A DNA stretch of 64,000 bases, taken from NCBI GenBank assembly GCA_027574665.1, contig CM050690.1, positions 72,583,433-72,647,432 on the forward strand, in the 5' to 3' direction. Below, piece after piece: positions 38,376-50,123 of the stretch (position 1 is the stretch's first letter; every line of letters begins with the position of its first letter). The notes beneath the pieces were generated by a model. It saw only the letters and a list, made by a program, of their open reading frames with translations. It had not been told where the DNA came from and did not search any database. A program made the position numbers and the translations under genes. Source of the stretch: Rhynochetos jubatus (lineage: Eukaryota; Chordata; Aves; Eurypygiformes; Rhynochetidae).

Positions 38376-40085
38376 GTATGGTAGAGAGAATCCAATTGCA
38401 TATAAAGGATTACAGTGGAATATTATTTCAGTCCAGCATAAAAATTCAAGTACAGCTTTATTTAGGCACCTGGCCATCAGCGAGAGGCTGTGGAGGATGT
38501 AACACATCCTGTTTGTTCATCCTGGGGAAGATCATTCATAGCAGTTTACGTGATTATATTGAATATTGAGAAGGGGAAACTGTAGCATGATGGGTTGGTT
38601 TTTTTCCCCTTCCTCTTCAGTGAAATTTATTTGCTGGAGCCATAAGCTGTGCTTCTTCAGTTGGAGAGTGTCATTGATGGCAGTGAAATGTATCTATCCA
38701 ACTGCTGTGTGGCTTAGAGGTGCTGGTCCAAGAAGAGGTTATACAGAGGGACATGCTTGGGAGAGGCTGTTTTGGGCCCTTGTGCTCTCTTGAGCCTCCT
38801 GGTGTGACTTTGACATGACAATGAGAGTCATAAACAGCAAAAGGAAAAAAGGATAGGATTGGCAGTTAGATCACCCAGCTTGTTAGAGAAGTAGATATAT
38901 CCTGATTTAATTACTGCTTTTCCAGTCTTGGTCTCTGAGCTGGATGCACAGACTGCTCTGTGTGTGTTTGCACCCCGGTCTGAGTGCTCCCAAGCCAGAT
39001 GGACAGACTCTTTGCACTCTGGGAAGTACAAAGTGACCGCGAGTTTAGAGCGGTGGTTTACAACTCCTCTGCAGGGGTTGTGTTACTTCTGTTCCACAGA
39101 AGGCCGCTCCTGTGTTACTTCTCTCTCAAGCTGCTCCTGTGTTACTTCTAATATCATCATTCCCCTCTTTACATCTCATCACACTTGTTGTATTTGAGGC
39201 TGCTTTTGGTGCCAACTCTCACACTTGCTGTCAGAGGGAAGCTCGCGTCCCTGCAGCATAGGTTGTGCACTCGCCATGGGAAGCTAAGAAGTAGCAGCTG
39301 TCCCATAAACCCAGCAAGTCTTTGCAGGCTATTCAGAGCTTGCATACTCCTTTTTTTTTAACTTTACTGGGGCTAGGAAAGGAGATGAGGGGTAGAGTTG
39401 GCTGATGACACTGCCCCATCTGATTTCACACAGACACAAGTAAGATGCAGAAAGTGAATCTGGATTGTGCTCACCTTCCTCTTTCTAAAGATGAAGGTAA
39501 ATCAACACAGCTGGGTGTAAGTAGTAAGATGCAGAGCCTGTAAGCAGGTAGCAGTGTGATGGGACGTGTTCGTTGGGGTGGGAAGGGCACTTGCTATTGC
39601 AGTGCGTGGCCTACTCGCTTCTCCGTCCGTGGGTGTTTAGTGAGAGGACACGTTTGCTTTCTGCATGTGGATGCAAGGTTAGTTTTCTCTGAACAGGCAT
39701 TGGGGTGATGGGCTGTAGTCTTTCACTTAGATTCTCATTTCTGCTGTTTATACCCACAACAGAAATGGTTTTTTATAGTCCCTGCGGACTTCATGTTATG
39801 AGCATCTATTTTCAGACTTTATTTAAAATCCGTGGTGTTTTCAGCTTGCTAGTATGAAAATGCAAGTTAAGGATCTCTGCTGAAGAACAGCCTTTACTCT
39901 GCTAATTCATCACTATTAACATGTAAAGGGACTAGGACAAGTTGAAGTAAACTGAGAACAGTAAAAGGCTTTTTACGGGGCAGTTAATTGGAATCCTCGT
40001 AGTAGCGGGTTGCCTCATGTACAGGAAGGGGTTTTTGCATATAGCAGGTATGTTGCTGACTTCATTTTTTGTATCTGATTACCAG
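38376..40085 (+). other. PDZD2: 1.7-kb intron inside PDZ3
   Basis: Phase-1 intron. It contains a small direct repeat at 39077-39149 (see the repeat entry). Nothing else recognised. Confidence 0.8.
39077..39149. repeat. Short tandem duplication (GCYGCTCCTGTGTTACTTCT)
   Basis: Two 20-bp copies, at 39103-39122 and 39130-39149, differ by one base and lie 27 bp apart. A shorter third copy (GTTGTGTTACTTCT) precedes them at 39077-39090. This looks like a local slippage duplication. Confidence 0.75.
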
Positions 40086-40159
40086 GGGATGAAATCCTAG
40101 AAGTTAATGGCGAGTCTCTACAAGGGCTGACCCATCAGGAGGCCATTCAGAGGTTTAAG
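40086..40159 (+). CDS. PDZD2: PDZD2 exon: PDZ3 second helix
   Basis: Acceptor GATTACCAG, donor TTTAAG/GTAACG; residue 448 (split Gly) to 472, only 74 nt. It encodes DEILEVNGESLQGLTHQEAI and RFK, including the class-I His in LTHQ. Frame and phase agree with both neighbours. Confidence 0.96.
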
Positions 40160-40324
40160 GTAACGTAGGTGTACTACAGGAGAGATTCATGCTTCACTTC
40201 GTTCAGTGCCACTTAGCACCCTGGACTTCATGTTCTTTCACTGCCACAAATGACTGCATGCAGATTTACTGGGAAATGCTGGCATATCATGTCACCTTAC
40301 CGCTGTTCTCTGATGTCTCTCCAG

Positions 40325-40550
40325 CAACTCAAGAAAGGGGTGGTAACCCTGACGGTGCGCACGCGGCTGCGCAGCCCGAGCCTCACACCCTGTGTGACTC
40401 CCACCTTGCTGAGCCGCTCCAGCTCCCCCAGCTCCAGCACCGGTGGTGGCATGCCGGTCCCCGGCCCCGATGAGGTGGATGGTTCCTCCTCCAGCCGCAA
40501 AGGACCCGGCCCGAAGGACAGGATTGTCATGGATGTGACGCTCAATAAAG
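40325..40550 (+). CDS. PDZD2: PDZD2 exon: end of PDZ3, Ser/Pro linker, start of PDZ4
   Basis: Acceptor CTCTCCAG after a 165-bp intron (40160-40324), donor AATAAAG/GTGAGG. Residues 473-547 plus one base. It closes PDZ3 with QLKKGVVTLTVRTRL, then a Ser/Pro linker (SPSLTPCVTPTLLSRSSSP) and a Gly/acidic stretch, and starts PDZ4 with KDRIVMDVTLNK. The same blocks appear in human PDZD2, where SPSLTPC and KDRIVMEVTLNK are conserved. Confidence 0.97.
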
Positions 40551-41599
40551 GTGAGGGTCCGTTGAAAAGGGCCTGGAAAACAAATCCCTGCGTCTTAGGG
40601 GAGTTTTTGGGAATAGGCTAGAGGTCCTAATATCTAGAACACCTACCCACATCCATCTGATCTTGGACCAGAGGATGGGGGGAAAAAGCATCCTCTAATG
40701 CAAAAACCTTTTGAAAAGTTCCCTCTTCCACATTTTGCTGCACCAGTGTCAGGAGACTCTTACAGGTAGCAGTCAGTGTCCCTGCTGCTGAAAGAGGGAG
40801 GCTGTGAGATACCAGGCAAAATGTGAATCAGCCTGTTGGCAGCCCAAATGTCCATGCCCTTCTTGTAGAGGGCAGCTCAGGGGAAGGCAAAGCCATGCAG
40901 AGTGCTCAGAATTGCCCAGATGAGCTGTTTGAACTCCTGCCTGAGGGTTGCTGTCATTATCAGTAATTGCACAAGATAAACTTGGAGCATATGCTCTATG
41001 TGGTGGGACAAATATGCCTATTTTAAAGACTTAAATGTGCTGATTATTAAAGGTTGGATTAAAAACGCGGAGAGAGAAAGCAAGATGTCCAGCAATTCCT
41101 ATTTAGGAATGCTGTTACCTGAAGAAAAGCAAAGGTGAAAGTGGACAGAGGCAATCATTGAACCAGAGATAATGCCTCACCTTTTTTTGTGCCTCTTTGC
41201 TGAGGAATGCCATGCAGACATTTAACAAAAGAGCAGTACAGTTGGCAGCATCTCTGTGCTCACGTTTTCTGCAGTAATTTTAAGTGACATCTTTATTGGG
41301 TCACTGCCCCCACTGCTTTGTGCCTTGGACCAGATCAGACCTTGTGCAACATTTCCAGGCGGTTCCCACGGCACACAGAAAATTTGCTGGGAGTGAGGGA
41401 TCTCCAAAAACAGCCGGTATCAGATATTTTCAATCCTGATTTCCACTGTTGGTCTTGGCTTCCTGACTGACTGCACCTAAGGCCAGCCCTGAAACAATAC
41501 ATGAGTCTTGGTCTCCGATGGGATGTGGAAACACAAACACTTGTGTGTCCTGTGTGATTACAATCTGCTACTTTTCTTCATACTTCTTGTTTTTCACAG
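40551..41599 (+). other. PDZD2: 1.0-kb intron
   Basis: Phase-1 intron between PDZ3 and the bulk of PDZ4. Nothing but ordinary intronic sequence seen. Confidence 0.8.
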
Positions 41600-41717
41600 A
41601 GCCAGGGGTTGGGCTCGGCATTGGTGCCTGTTGTCTCACGCTGGAAAACAGTTCTCCGGGGATATACATTCACAGCCTGGCCCCAGGATCAGTGGCTAAA
41701 ATGGATGGCAGATTAAG
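41600..41717 (+). CDS. PDZD2: PDZD2 exon: core of PDZ4
   Basis: Acceptor TTTTTCACAG, donor TTAAG/GTTAGT; residue 548 (split Glu) to 586 plus two bases. Carboxylate-binding loop GLGI (552-555), then GACCLTLENSSPGIYIHSLA and PGSVAKMDGRL. It is among the most conserved parts of PDZD2 as I recall the human sequence. Confidence 0.97.
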
Positions 41718-43936
41718 GTTAGTTAAAGCAGAAGTACGCTGGAGTGGTTTTACAATAAAATCAATTGAGACTTTGTTTTCACCAATGGGTTGGTGTAGCA
41801 GGGTGGAGATTTAGACTTAAGAGTTCACCAGAAAGAAAACATTTAAATAAAGACATTCCAAAGTGGTATTAAATGTCCAGGAAACATTAATCTGTGTGCT
41901 GGAAGCAGCACGATCATTAAGGTTTGGATTTTGTTGGGGTTTTTTTTTAATTCTCTGTACAGAAAGCTGAGCCTAATAGCACCCTTTGAGAAAGGGGAGC
42001 AGCAAGAAGTGCAGCCTCATGTCTTTTTATCAGAGCTGCAGCCAAAGACCCCAGATCGGGAGGAAATTTGCAGAGCTCTCTTAAAAGCTCAGTCACCTGA
42101 AACTCTCTTAAAAGGGGCTGAGGGAGACGTTCATGCGGCTGACCGTGCCCGTGGCTTCAGCAGTGCCGTTCTGCCCTTACTCTCTGCCTGGCAGGATTGC
42201 TGCAGGCTGACCTGCCCATCTCATTTACCCTGTCAGGGAGTTTGGATGTCTTTAAGAAAGAGAAATGATCATTCCTAGTGTTCCCTTGTGCTTTACGCCG
42301 GATTAAGCGACAGAAAGTTATTTGCTGTTCCTCTCCCGGAGGCTTCGTTTTTGAAAACCATTGGAGGAAATCTTCCACCTTTCTGCATTCCTGCGTAAAT
42401 GCTGGTGGGCGCTGGGAGCATCACTGGGGATGGGGGGCTGTGCTAGGGACCCGCTGGGGCTGCGCGATCCGCACAGAACGTGCGGCGTGAGCACTGGTGC
42501 GGGGAGGCTGAGCAAATGCCTGCCTTTCCCGTGGATAGAGAGTGCCTGCTGTTTCCTTGCTCACCAGGAAAACTGTGATAGAGCAGTCTGATTTTTTGGA
42601 ATAAGGGAAAAAGATGATTTTATGGTGGCATCCCTGCCAAAACCCTTGAAAGTTCCTACCATACAGAAATGTCTGTAGGAGACAGTATTTCATGCTAACT
42701 TGCTTTCTTGTAAGCCCCTTTGGAAAAGATTGCAGTGCTGGTTGCGTCTGTATGTAACAGCTGTATCCTTTATTAGGTTTAAGTGATTGATTATATCCAG
42801 GCACGCTTCCCAGATTTCTAGCTCGCTTCTTTGAGACGTTGCTTCTGTTGTCCCATCAGCGGTTTATGGCTCCATAAGCCAAAACTTAATAGATGGTTTT
42901 GATTTTTGGAAAACTTCGTTAATCAAATACTGGCTTTGCAATACCAGGAGAGGTTCAAACCCAGCTCCTCCGTATCTGAGCTCCCCCTCTCAGACGTGCG
43001 CCTGTGTAAGTGACTCCGTTTGTGTAGCTTCTAATAGCTGCGTAAATCTAGAAGATGGGCAGAGCAGCGGCACGATTACACAACCGATAGGTCACCCTCT
43101 GCTGTCCCGAGCCTGTACAGAATCACAGGTTACTGAAGGCTGCCAGACCCAACTGCCACTTTGCCTTTGGTGTGTGGACTCAGGGTGCAAACTCATTTCC
43201 ATTGTCACAAGTAGCCCAACACAAATCAGCAGGAGTAGATTGTTTGAGAGTGTCCATTTAAAGCAAATGCTTTAGTAATTATGGAGACTGCTTTCATGAT
43301 ATCCCTAGTTGATGATCTTTTGTTTTGAATAGTTCCAGATGTCTGAGCACCATGAGCAAGAGTTAAGAAATTGGGAAAACAGAACTAAACAATCTAAGCT
43401 TTCCTTTCTGAAGAGGGTTTTTTAATTTTTTTTTTGTTTGTTTTTAATGGGTTCTATATGTTAATTTGAAGCAAATACAGGCTTATCACATTCGATTTTT
43501 TTCCTGGAGTCATTGAATAGACTCGTATCTAAATCATGAATTTCTTATCAGTGTTTGTATTCAGTAATTCAATATGATGGGTAGGAACAGCCCATCTGAG
43601 TCTAATTTTTCCTCTTCTGTGCTCAACAAGTATCTGAATGCAGAACTGGAATTGAAGTTTGCTTTCACCCTGGTCCAAATGCAGCCAATTTTCCCTGTTG
43701 ATTTAATAGGGTTTGTAGCACTGACGGTAAGTGCAGAAGGGATCTCCAGACCTCCCTCCCAAAGTCAACAGGACTTAAAGCATTCACGTCACTGGGAGCA
43801 AGAGCAAGACTGGCTTCTTTGCAAGTCAGATCTTCTCCAGACACTTGTATCTTTGAAAAAGCTTGGCCATCGGTTGAAAGCACAAATGTTTTTGTAAAAG
43901 GCGGTTGTGATTAACTGGCTCTGTGCCTCTCTGCAG
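41718..43936 (+). other. PDZD2: 2.2-kb intron inside PDZ4
   Basis: Phase-2 intron. No clear mobile element. AGAATCACAG at about 43120 resembles a CR1 tail but is too short to call. A T-rich stretch lies near 43418-43445. Confidence 0.75.
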
Positions 43937-44069
43937 TCGGGGTGACCAGATCCTGGAGGCAGATTCGGTGAGTCTGCGTCACGCGGCGTTAAGTGAAGCC
44001 TATGCCATCCTGAGCGAATGCGGTCCAGGTCCGGTGAGCCTGATCATCAGTCGGCATCCTAACCCAAAG
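43937..44069 (+). CDS. PDZD2: PDZD2 exon: end of PDZ4
   Basis: Acceptor CTCTCTGCAG, donor CCAAAG/GTGAGG; residue 587 (split Ser) to 631. It encodes RGDQILEADSVSLRHAALSE, then CGPGPVSLIISRHPNPK. The second helix starts with His (LRHAAL), again class-I-like. Phase 0 at the end. Confidence 0.97.
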
Positions 44070-46905
44070 GTGAGGAGAAGATGTGTTAAAGTATCTGGGT
44101 TGTTTTCATCCGGCACTGTAATTTGAGTCTTGCTGTCGGGAAAGCAGCAAATGAAGAACATTAGCTTTTTCTTTCTGTGGCATGTGTTGTGCAAGATGTC
44201 AGGATTGTAATGATGCCTTCCAGTTTTGTAAGTTATAGCAATGCTGGACTGTCCCTGCTGCTTTTCACTTAGTCACCCACTGATCAAATGCAGTTTTCCT
44301 GGAACTACTCGAGTGAAGTGTTCCCATCTTCCTCCGTACTTGGACCAAGCGGCCATGCAAATATGGCACAAGGCCTCTTCCACCCTAAAGTTATTTTGCA
44401 GTCAGTTTGTCTTCAAGTAGAATGTAATTTAGGGCCAGGAATATAAATATCAACAGATTGAACTGATCAACTGTAATAAAGTGGTAGGAATACTGTTTTT
44501 AAAAAAGTAAAATCTGTCCAAAGATCAAAGTTTTCCTTCAGGAATTAAAACCTGAGAATCTGGAATGCGCTGCTACTGTGAAATCCTGTGCAAGGGCAAT
44601 TTGGAAGTAAGGTTGTGTTTACAAAGTGGGTATTTTCAAGCAATTTTTAAAAATTGATGGTAGAAGATAAAAGCCTTTTAACCAAGCTATAGGGAATAAC
44701 AACTTCTTTTATTTCAATATTTCAAAGAATTTCATGAGTGTACGAAAAAAAAACCCTTCCTGTTTAAACAGGAATGAAGCTGTAAAAATATTTGCATTAG
44801 TGGGTCCAGAGAGCTCTGACTTTTGAACTCGTAACTACAAATGGAGGCCTTAATAAATCCGTATCTAGGAGAACTCAGGTTTCTTATTTTATAATTAATT
44901 GCGTATTTTCTGCTAAATCAAATATACAAACAACAGACAAATAGGGGTCTACTGCCCAAAGTTTATTATCATTACTGTGAAGCCTTGTGCTGCTAAAAAG
45001 AAAGAGGCTCTGGTTCTGTTAGTTAAAGGTAAGCATGGAGGGGGTAAGGATTGGGCTTGTAGCCTAAGATAACAGTATTTCTAGGGAGTCTGTATGGTTG
45101 GGTTTGATTGCACTACTATGGCATATAGACTTTTTGGAGAGTCTGTAAGTAGCATGAAATTAAAACTCCATGGAGTGGAGCCTGTCTCCTCTGTCCTTCA
45201 TCTTGCTGTGGTGGTGGCTTGAAAGCTGATGAGTGACCTAATCAGGTATCTGCCGAGAAGATGAACTGAGTTAAACTAATTGCTTGCTATTACTCGGTAA
45301 CAGAGTGAAACTGTTAAGTGGCTCCTATTACACTTTTCCATAAGTGATCTTTAAAATGACAACAAATCCTTTGCCAAGAAATGCTAAGAAAAGCTATAAG
45401 TTGAGCTGGAGAGACCCTAAAGCATTTTTTCCTCACAGGCAGTATTGGATCCACAATCCCTCATAGCTGGATCTCTGAAGGAGTGTCCATATGGGGACCC
45501 ATATTTATTGTTACGGCACTGTCGCCCTTTTTCTGGCAGCGTTGGGTGCCTACAGAATTATAGGGGGTATTTTACTATATTTTATTAGCTCTTAATAATA
45601 CCCCAGACTGCAGACCGTAGTTAAGAATTAGCTTGTCGTTCTCCAGTTTGATCTGCCTGAGGCATAGAGGATGCTAAAAATGGAGATTGGCAGAGCTTGA
45701 AGAGGTGTGGATTTTTGGTTAGCTTTAAACAAATACTGCAGTCTGCCCAGCACCTAGTTTTACTCCTGGGACATCTTGTACCCACAGGTTTGTGTAAAGG
45801 TTCTGTAGCATACTCTCAGGGCTTGATCCATGTCCTGTAGGAACCCCCTGTGCCCCAGGAGCCTGGAGGCTTTTGGTTTGCTGTAAGGTCATGCCACAGG
45901 CTGAAAACAGGGATGTATTTCTACACAGGCTCATGTTGTTTTGGACATTTTTGTACTTAATGTCTCATTTTATGACACACAAAAGGTCCACAGTACACTT
46001 TGTTGCTGAATACGTTCACTTTGGTGTTTTCATCTACTTCCAAGAGAAATACCGCAAAATTTTCTTTCTTCTTGATATTCTGAGTGAATGTGGCATTTAA
46101 ACTATGTTTAAACTGCTGAGTTTGCTTAGGAATCTTTCAAATCTTCATGGTTCAGAAAGATTCAGGTTTCTAGTCTCTATTTATGCAGAATATTAATTCA
46201 TGTAAAACAATGTGCATAGAAATTATTTTTGACAGAATTAACTTGCTTTCTGTTTTTAAATATATATTCCTGCAGACTAGTAGTTCCTGTTACAAAATTA
46301 TATGGAGTTTTCCAGTAATAAGAATTAAGTGCATGGCAGTAATTCAGGACAAAATTAGCAAATATGGTAAACCAGTATTTATTCTTAAACCAGAGAAACA
46401 TTAATTACCAATTACTGATTTAGGTTTTCTTTTTAAAAGCAAGGAAAAATGAAAATTAAAAAGACAGCTAATATCTCGGGAAGTCTGGTTATCTTCCGGT
46501 AGGTTAAGTGTAGAGTATCTTCTGTTGCTGATGTATGCGTGTACAAAGCAGTCTTTGTCTATTTTAAAGTAATATTTTCTCAATAAATCAGTGTACAGCA
46601 CTTAATTGAGTTAAAATTGTGCTGTAATGGCTTCATTTGATTTCTTTAAGTCTGGTGCTGTTTCATTTGTTTGCGTAATGTGGCACTTGGACGTGGTCTC
46701 CATGAAGTCATCAGGCTTCTGCCTCCTGGTTTCTGCGGGAGAGTGGCATGGAGGGAGTCTGAATCAGGAGGTCTCAACTCCATCTACTTTATTGCATCTT
46801 TAAAACCAGTAGCGTATCTAAAATGAGTCATGTATTTGTGGTGGTAAGCGGTCAGGCTTTCTTTTTCGTTTCATCTACCCAGTTTGGTCTCTGTCTTCGC
46901 TTCAG
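44070..46905 (+). other. PDZD2: 2.8-kb intron
   Basis: Phase-0 intron, AT-rich, especially 46100-46640. An octamer-like ATGCAAAT lies near 44355. No mobile element or exon recognised. Confidence 0.75.
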
Positions 46906-46987
46906 GTTTCTGAGCAGGAGATGGATGAAGCAATCGCACGTACTACCCACCGAGAGAGCAAGGATGCCAGCTCCTCTCACGTCACAG
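46906..46987 (+). CDS. PDZD2: PDZD2 exon: short linker after PDZ4
   Basis: Acceptor CGCTTCAG, donor GTCACAG/GTAGCA; 27 codons (residues 632-658) plus one base. It encodes VSEQEMDEAIARTTHRESKD followed by ASSSHVT, nearly the same as the human stretch (VSEQEMDEVIARST, ESKEANSS). The block is helical and acidic. The longer open frame around it (46823-47419) is intron read-through and not an exon. Confidence 0.96.
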
Positions 46988-47933
46988 GTAGCAGCATCTT
47001 CTCTTCCAATATCTGTCTTTTTAGGGATACAGGAAGGTTTAAGGACAAGCTCCTGCATTCCCCAGCGTCAGTATTTTGAGGGCCCTCAAAACAGTGCTAA
47101 CCGTTTAGGGGATGTAATCACTCTGTCCACTGCAGAAATTTTAGCAAGCACGAGTCCTGTAGCGCATGTTACTTGCTCTGTTTCGCTAGGCTGCCATGAA
47201 AGTAAGGCTGCCAAGAGGCGGTTGTTCTGTGCTGTCTTCAAGATGAATGGGAAGCACAGTGTCCCAGTACGGAATGGACAGGAGGAATCCACTCCATCTA
47301 TGTACACTTATCCATGTAGATGGAGATTAAAAAAAAAAAAAAAAGATAAAATATTGTTGTGTCCATTTGAAAAAGTCCAGATACTGCATACTGGGCTATA
47401 TGTTTTAACTCCATTTTAGTCTTTGGGGTTGTGTCAACATGCATGCTCTGGCATTTGTCTGATGTTTCTGAACTCCAGACTTAGCACTTCCCAAAATCTT
47501 ATAGATGAAAGCAAACTCTTGGCAATGGCAGAGTGACTAGTAAGGTGATTTTTAGACAGCAATGTTAGATTTGTAATTATGCTTTTTATGTCTGTGTAAT
47601 CTAAGACCTTTTTTGAAGTAGACCTTGCCAGTGGCTGCTAATATGTCTTTCGAGGTTGCACCTAGTCAGCAGCATGCACCGGTGGGTGAGCATCTCCTGC
47701 TCAACTCTTGTTCAAAGCTCTGTCCTGGGCCTGGCTGGCATTACATGTCTCTGTGGTAATGTTTTACCTGGTCTGAGGGAGACCTTGTGAAATGTTAAAT
47801 AAATCACACTTTAGCAAAGCAGTTCAGGTAGTAAGTGGGATTAAATGCACGAATCCCACTTGAATGAGGGGCTAGTTTGGATATATGGACCATAACTTTA
47901 ATTTTTGGCATCTAACTGAGCTATGTTTAACAG
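46988..47933 (+). other. PDZD2: 0.9-kb intron
   Basis: Phase-1 intron with an A-rich run at about 47331-47345. Nothing else seen. Confidence 0.8.
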
Positions 47934-48037
47934 GAGCTGTACAAAAAAGTCCGTCTCCTAGTGTGAAGGCCAAACAAGGAGAGACCTCCTCTCCCCTCAG
48001 CTGGACTATGAAACGCTTCCTGGAGCCAGCAAGCCGG
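47934..48037 (+). CDS. PDZD2: PDZD2 exon: Ser/Lys-rich linker
   Basis: Acceptor GTTTAACAG, donor AGCCGG/GTAAAA; residue 659 (split Gly) to 693. Reads AVQKSPSPSVKAKQGETSSP and then a hydrophobic turn with LSWTMKRFLEPASR. Human PDZD2 has a KSPSLAKKDS-type stretch here but, as I recall, nothing clearly like SWTMKRFLEP. The splice sites and phases fit both neighbours. It could be alternatively spliced (104 nt, so skipping alone would shift the frame). Confidence 0.85.
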
Positions 48038-48772
48038 GTAAAAGGATTAGATGCAATAAAAACAGGTTCTGCTTCAAATTCAGCTTTTACTGGAGCTCTT
48101 ATTTGATCAGGGAGTTCAGAACCAAACCTCTATGCTCCTTTCTTGTCACGTGGGCTCCATAGAAGAGTTTGTTTTTCACATCGCGTGTTTAAATCGTGAC
48201 AGCAGCAAGCTCCTGTTAGTCTGTGTGGCCGCAGGCTTCGGGAGTGATGTGCAGAGCAAGGCAGAGAAAGCTGTGGGCTCCCACCTCCTGCCACCTTGAA
48301 GGCACCCCTGCTCTGTAGGGCACAGAGACGAGGTTAACAGGAGAGACCTGTGCCTGTGGGCAGCAGGCTGAGAGCTCGGTCTCTCTGTAGCCACTGCAGT
48401 GGAGAAGTCTCTAATTTTCCTGGGAAGGCCAAAGAATCCATGTGAACTGTGTCCAGAGGTATAAGCTGTCAGTGCAGAAGGGGTATAAAGGGAGTTACAC
48501 AAGTGAATATTTTCATCCCTTGTTTCTGCATTGAAGTGCGTCTGCAAAGTACTGGGGTTGGGAATCCTTTTTTCTTTATTATACTGGCTGAAAATGTGTT
48601 GCTGTGCAGCATTTCAGCCGTCCAAGTTTGACACTTTGGCTCTCAGTACACTGGCGAGTCTGCTTTAAACTTCCTTTACCGACAGGGCAGTGAGTGGGGT
48701 TTGTGGTGCTTGCACGCAAACGAGGGCTTTGAGCATCAGCGATGGCTGGTCACCAGGCTCACTTCTTTTCAG
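48038..48772 (+). other. PDZD2: 0.7-kb intron ending in a tandem acceptor
   Basis: Phase-0 intron. The 3' end is TTTTCAGCAGG, a NAGNAG acceptor (see the separate entry). A minus-strand open frame of 123 codons has no family resemblance. Confidence 0.8.
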
Positions 48773-48775
48773 CAG
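48770..48775 (+). promoter_or_regulatory. PDZD2: NAGNAG tandem splice acceptor
   Basis: CAGCAG ends the intron. Splicing at the first AG starts the exon at 48773 and adds one Gln; splicing at the second starts it at 48776. Both keep the frame, so isoforms differing by a single Gln before GSVSSETELS are expected. Confidence 0.7.
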
Positions 48776-48941
48776 GGATCTGTGAGCTCTGAGACAGAGC
48801 TTTCCCAGTACTTCTCGCACGACACCGCGAGCCAGCTCCCGTTTCCTGATGCTGCAGCCGGCTCCTGCGACGAAGACCAGCTCCGTCAGAAGAACAGGAA
48901 CAGCTTGTTGGACGATGGCTCTGTTCTTCCTGGCAACCTGA
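48773..48941 (+). CDS. PDZD2: PDZD2 exon: linker with ELSQYF block
   Basis: Starts at 48773 (or 48776, tandem acceptor), donor CTGA/GTAAGT; 56 codons (residues 694-749) plus one base. It encodes SETELSQYFSHD, then acidic CDEDQ and a Ser/Leu-rich end. Human PDZD2 has SESELSQYFAHD followed by a GSEDED stretch, so the alignment is clear. No fold is expected. Confidence 0.94.
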
Positions 48942-50123
48942 GTAAGTGACGGAAATGTGCCAGGTCATTTGGCTAACGACCTGAGCTGAGCTGAGTGTCG
49001 CTGAGCGTTGGTTTGCTTTACAGGGAAGCTACAGTGATTCCTGTGCTGGTAAGACATACCGGGCAGCTTAGTGCAAGCCAGTGCTGATCATATGAAATTC
49101 TAGAAAATGGAAAGGGTTTACAACAATGCACATAAATGCCCGTTTCCATGGTATTTTGTCCAAATTGCTCCTCTGATTACGTGAAAATTACTTTATTTGA
49201 TTGGTTTGCTCGCAACTAGATTGACAGCACTGCAGGTTTTTTTTCAGATGACTGATGCTAATCTGATTGATTACATTTATATGAAAGTGTTCGTAGCTAT
49301 CTCAGAGACACAATTCAAAATGTCACATATGGCAGTGTAAAAACAATCAAATGTTCAATTTGACATCAGATATTTTGCATACGTGTCTTTCTCCCCATAG
49401 TAATTTCACTGAAAGACTCTTACATTTCCTTACTGATGTGCACCTGATCTCAGATTCAAATTACATTACATTTGTTCTCCCCTTCCTGTGCTTCTCAAGC
49501 AATGTCTTTGTCTACATCTTATTTTTCTCCGGAAATTCATTATTTAATGCTTAAAAGCATTTTTACATTTTAAAATACCCACAAAATAAAGCAAAATTAA
49601 AAAAAAAAAAAAATCCTTTCTACTAACTAAGGTGCAGTTCTTTCTAAGAAGCATATGGAAAGGATTCTTGGGTTTATTAGTCTTTAATATGAAATTGATT
49701 GTTGTGTGCTTTTGTCTTTGTTCAGGAAAGCGTTTTTCACTCTGTAAATTGATGCAGGCAGTCCTGAGCACAGATTGAAGCAAAATGTGTTGTTCAAAGT
49801 ACACTACACGTGTGAATTTGCATCCGTTTCTTCTTTGGGTCATAGTCATAATTTAGAAATACACTGAAAATAGAACCAGATGTGCCATGAACTGATTTTG
49901 GGAATTACCCATAATCTGTAGAGCCATCTGTTGTCCCTCTTGCTATTTACTGTAGTTAGAAGGAGGACATGAAAAACCTGCTTTTTGCTTTGTGAGAAGA
50001 GGTTAAGCTTTCTGTACAAGCAGAGACGTGTACTTTGCTGCAGTCAGATGCATGGTATTAAGAATCATCTATAATTTCAATTAAAGTTGGGGTTTGGGGT
50101 GTTTTTGGTTTTTTTTTCCCAAG
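48942..50123 (+). other. PDZD2: 1.2-kb intron
   Basis: Phase-1 intron, AT-rich, with an A run at about 49598-49613. It ends in a long T/C tract before the AG at 50122-50123. Nothing else recognised. Confidence 0.8.

Noticed and set aside
43118-43145. CR1 tail-like AGAATCACAGGTTACTG
   Set aside because: Too short, with no adjoining CR1 body.
35642-44069. IL16 as the gene identity
   Set aside because: IL16 has related PDZ domains, but the PDZ1-PDZ2 part, the linkers and the giant exon with RTYSMPAQ and LSMPDLDKLC fit PDZD2.
46823-47419. 198-codon open frame as a separate gene
   Set aside because: It contains the 82-nt PDZD2 exon 46906-46987 only by overlap, in another frame for most of its length; the rest is intron with an A-rich run and no family resemblance.
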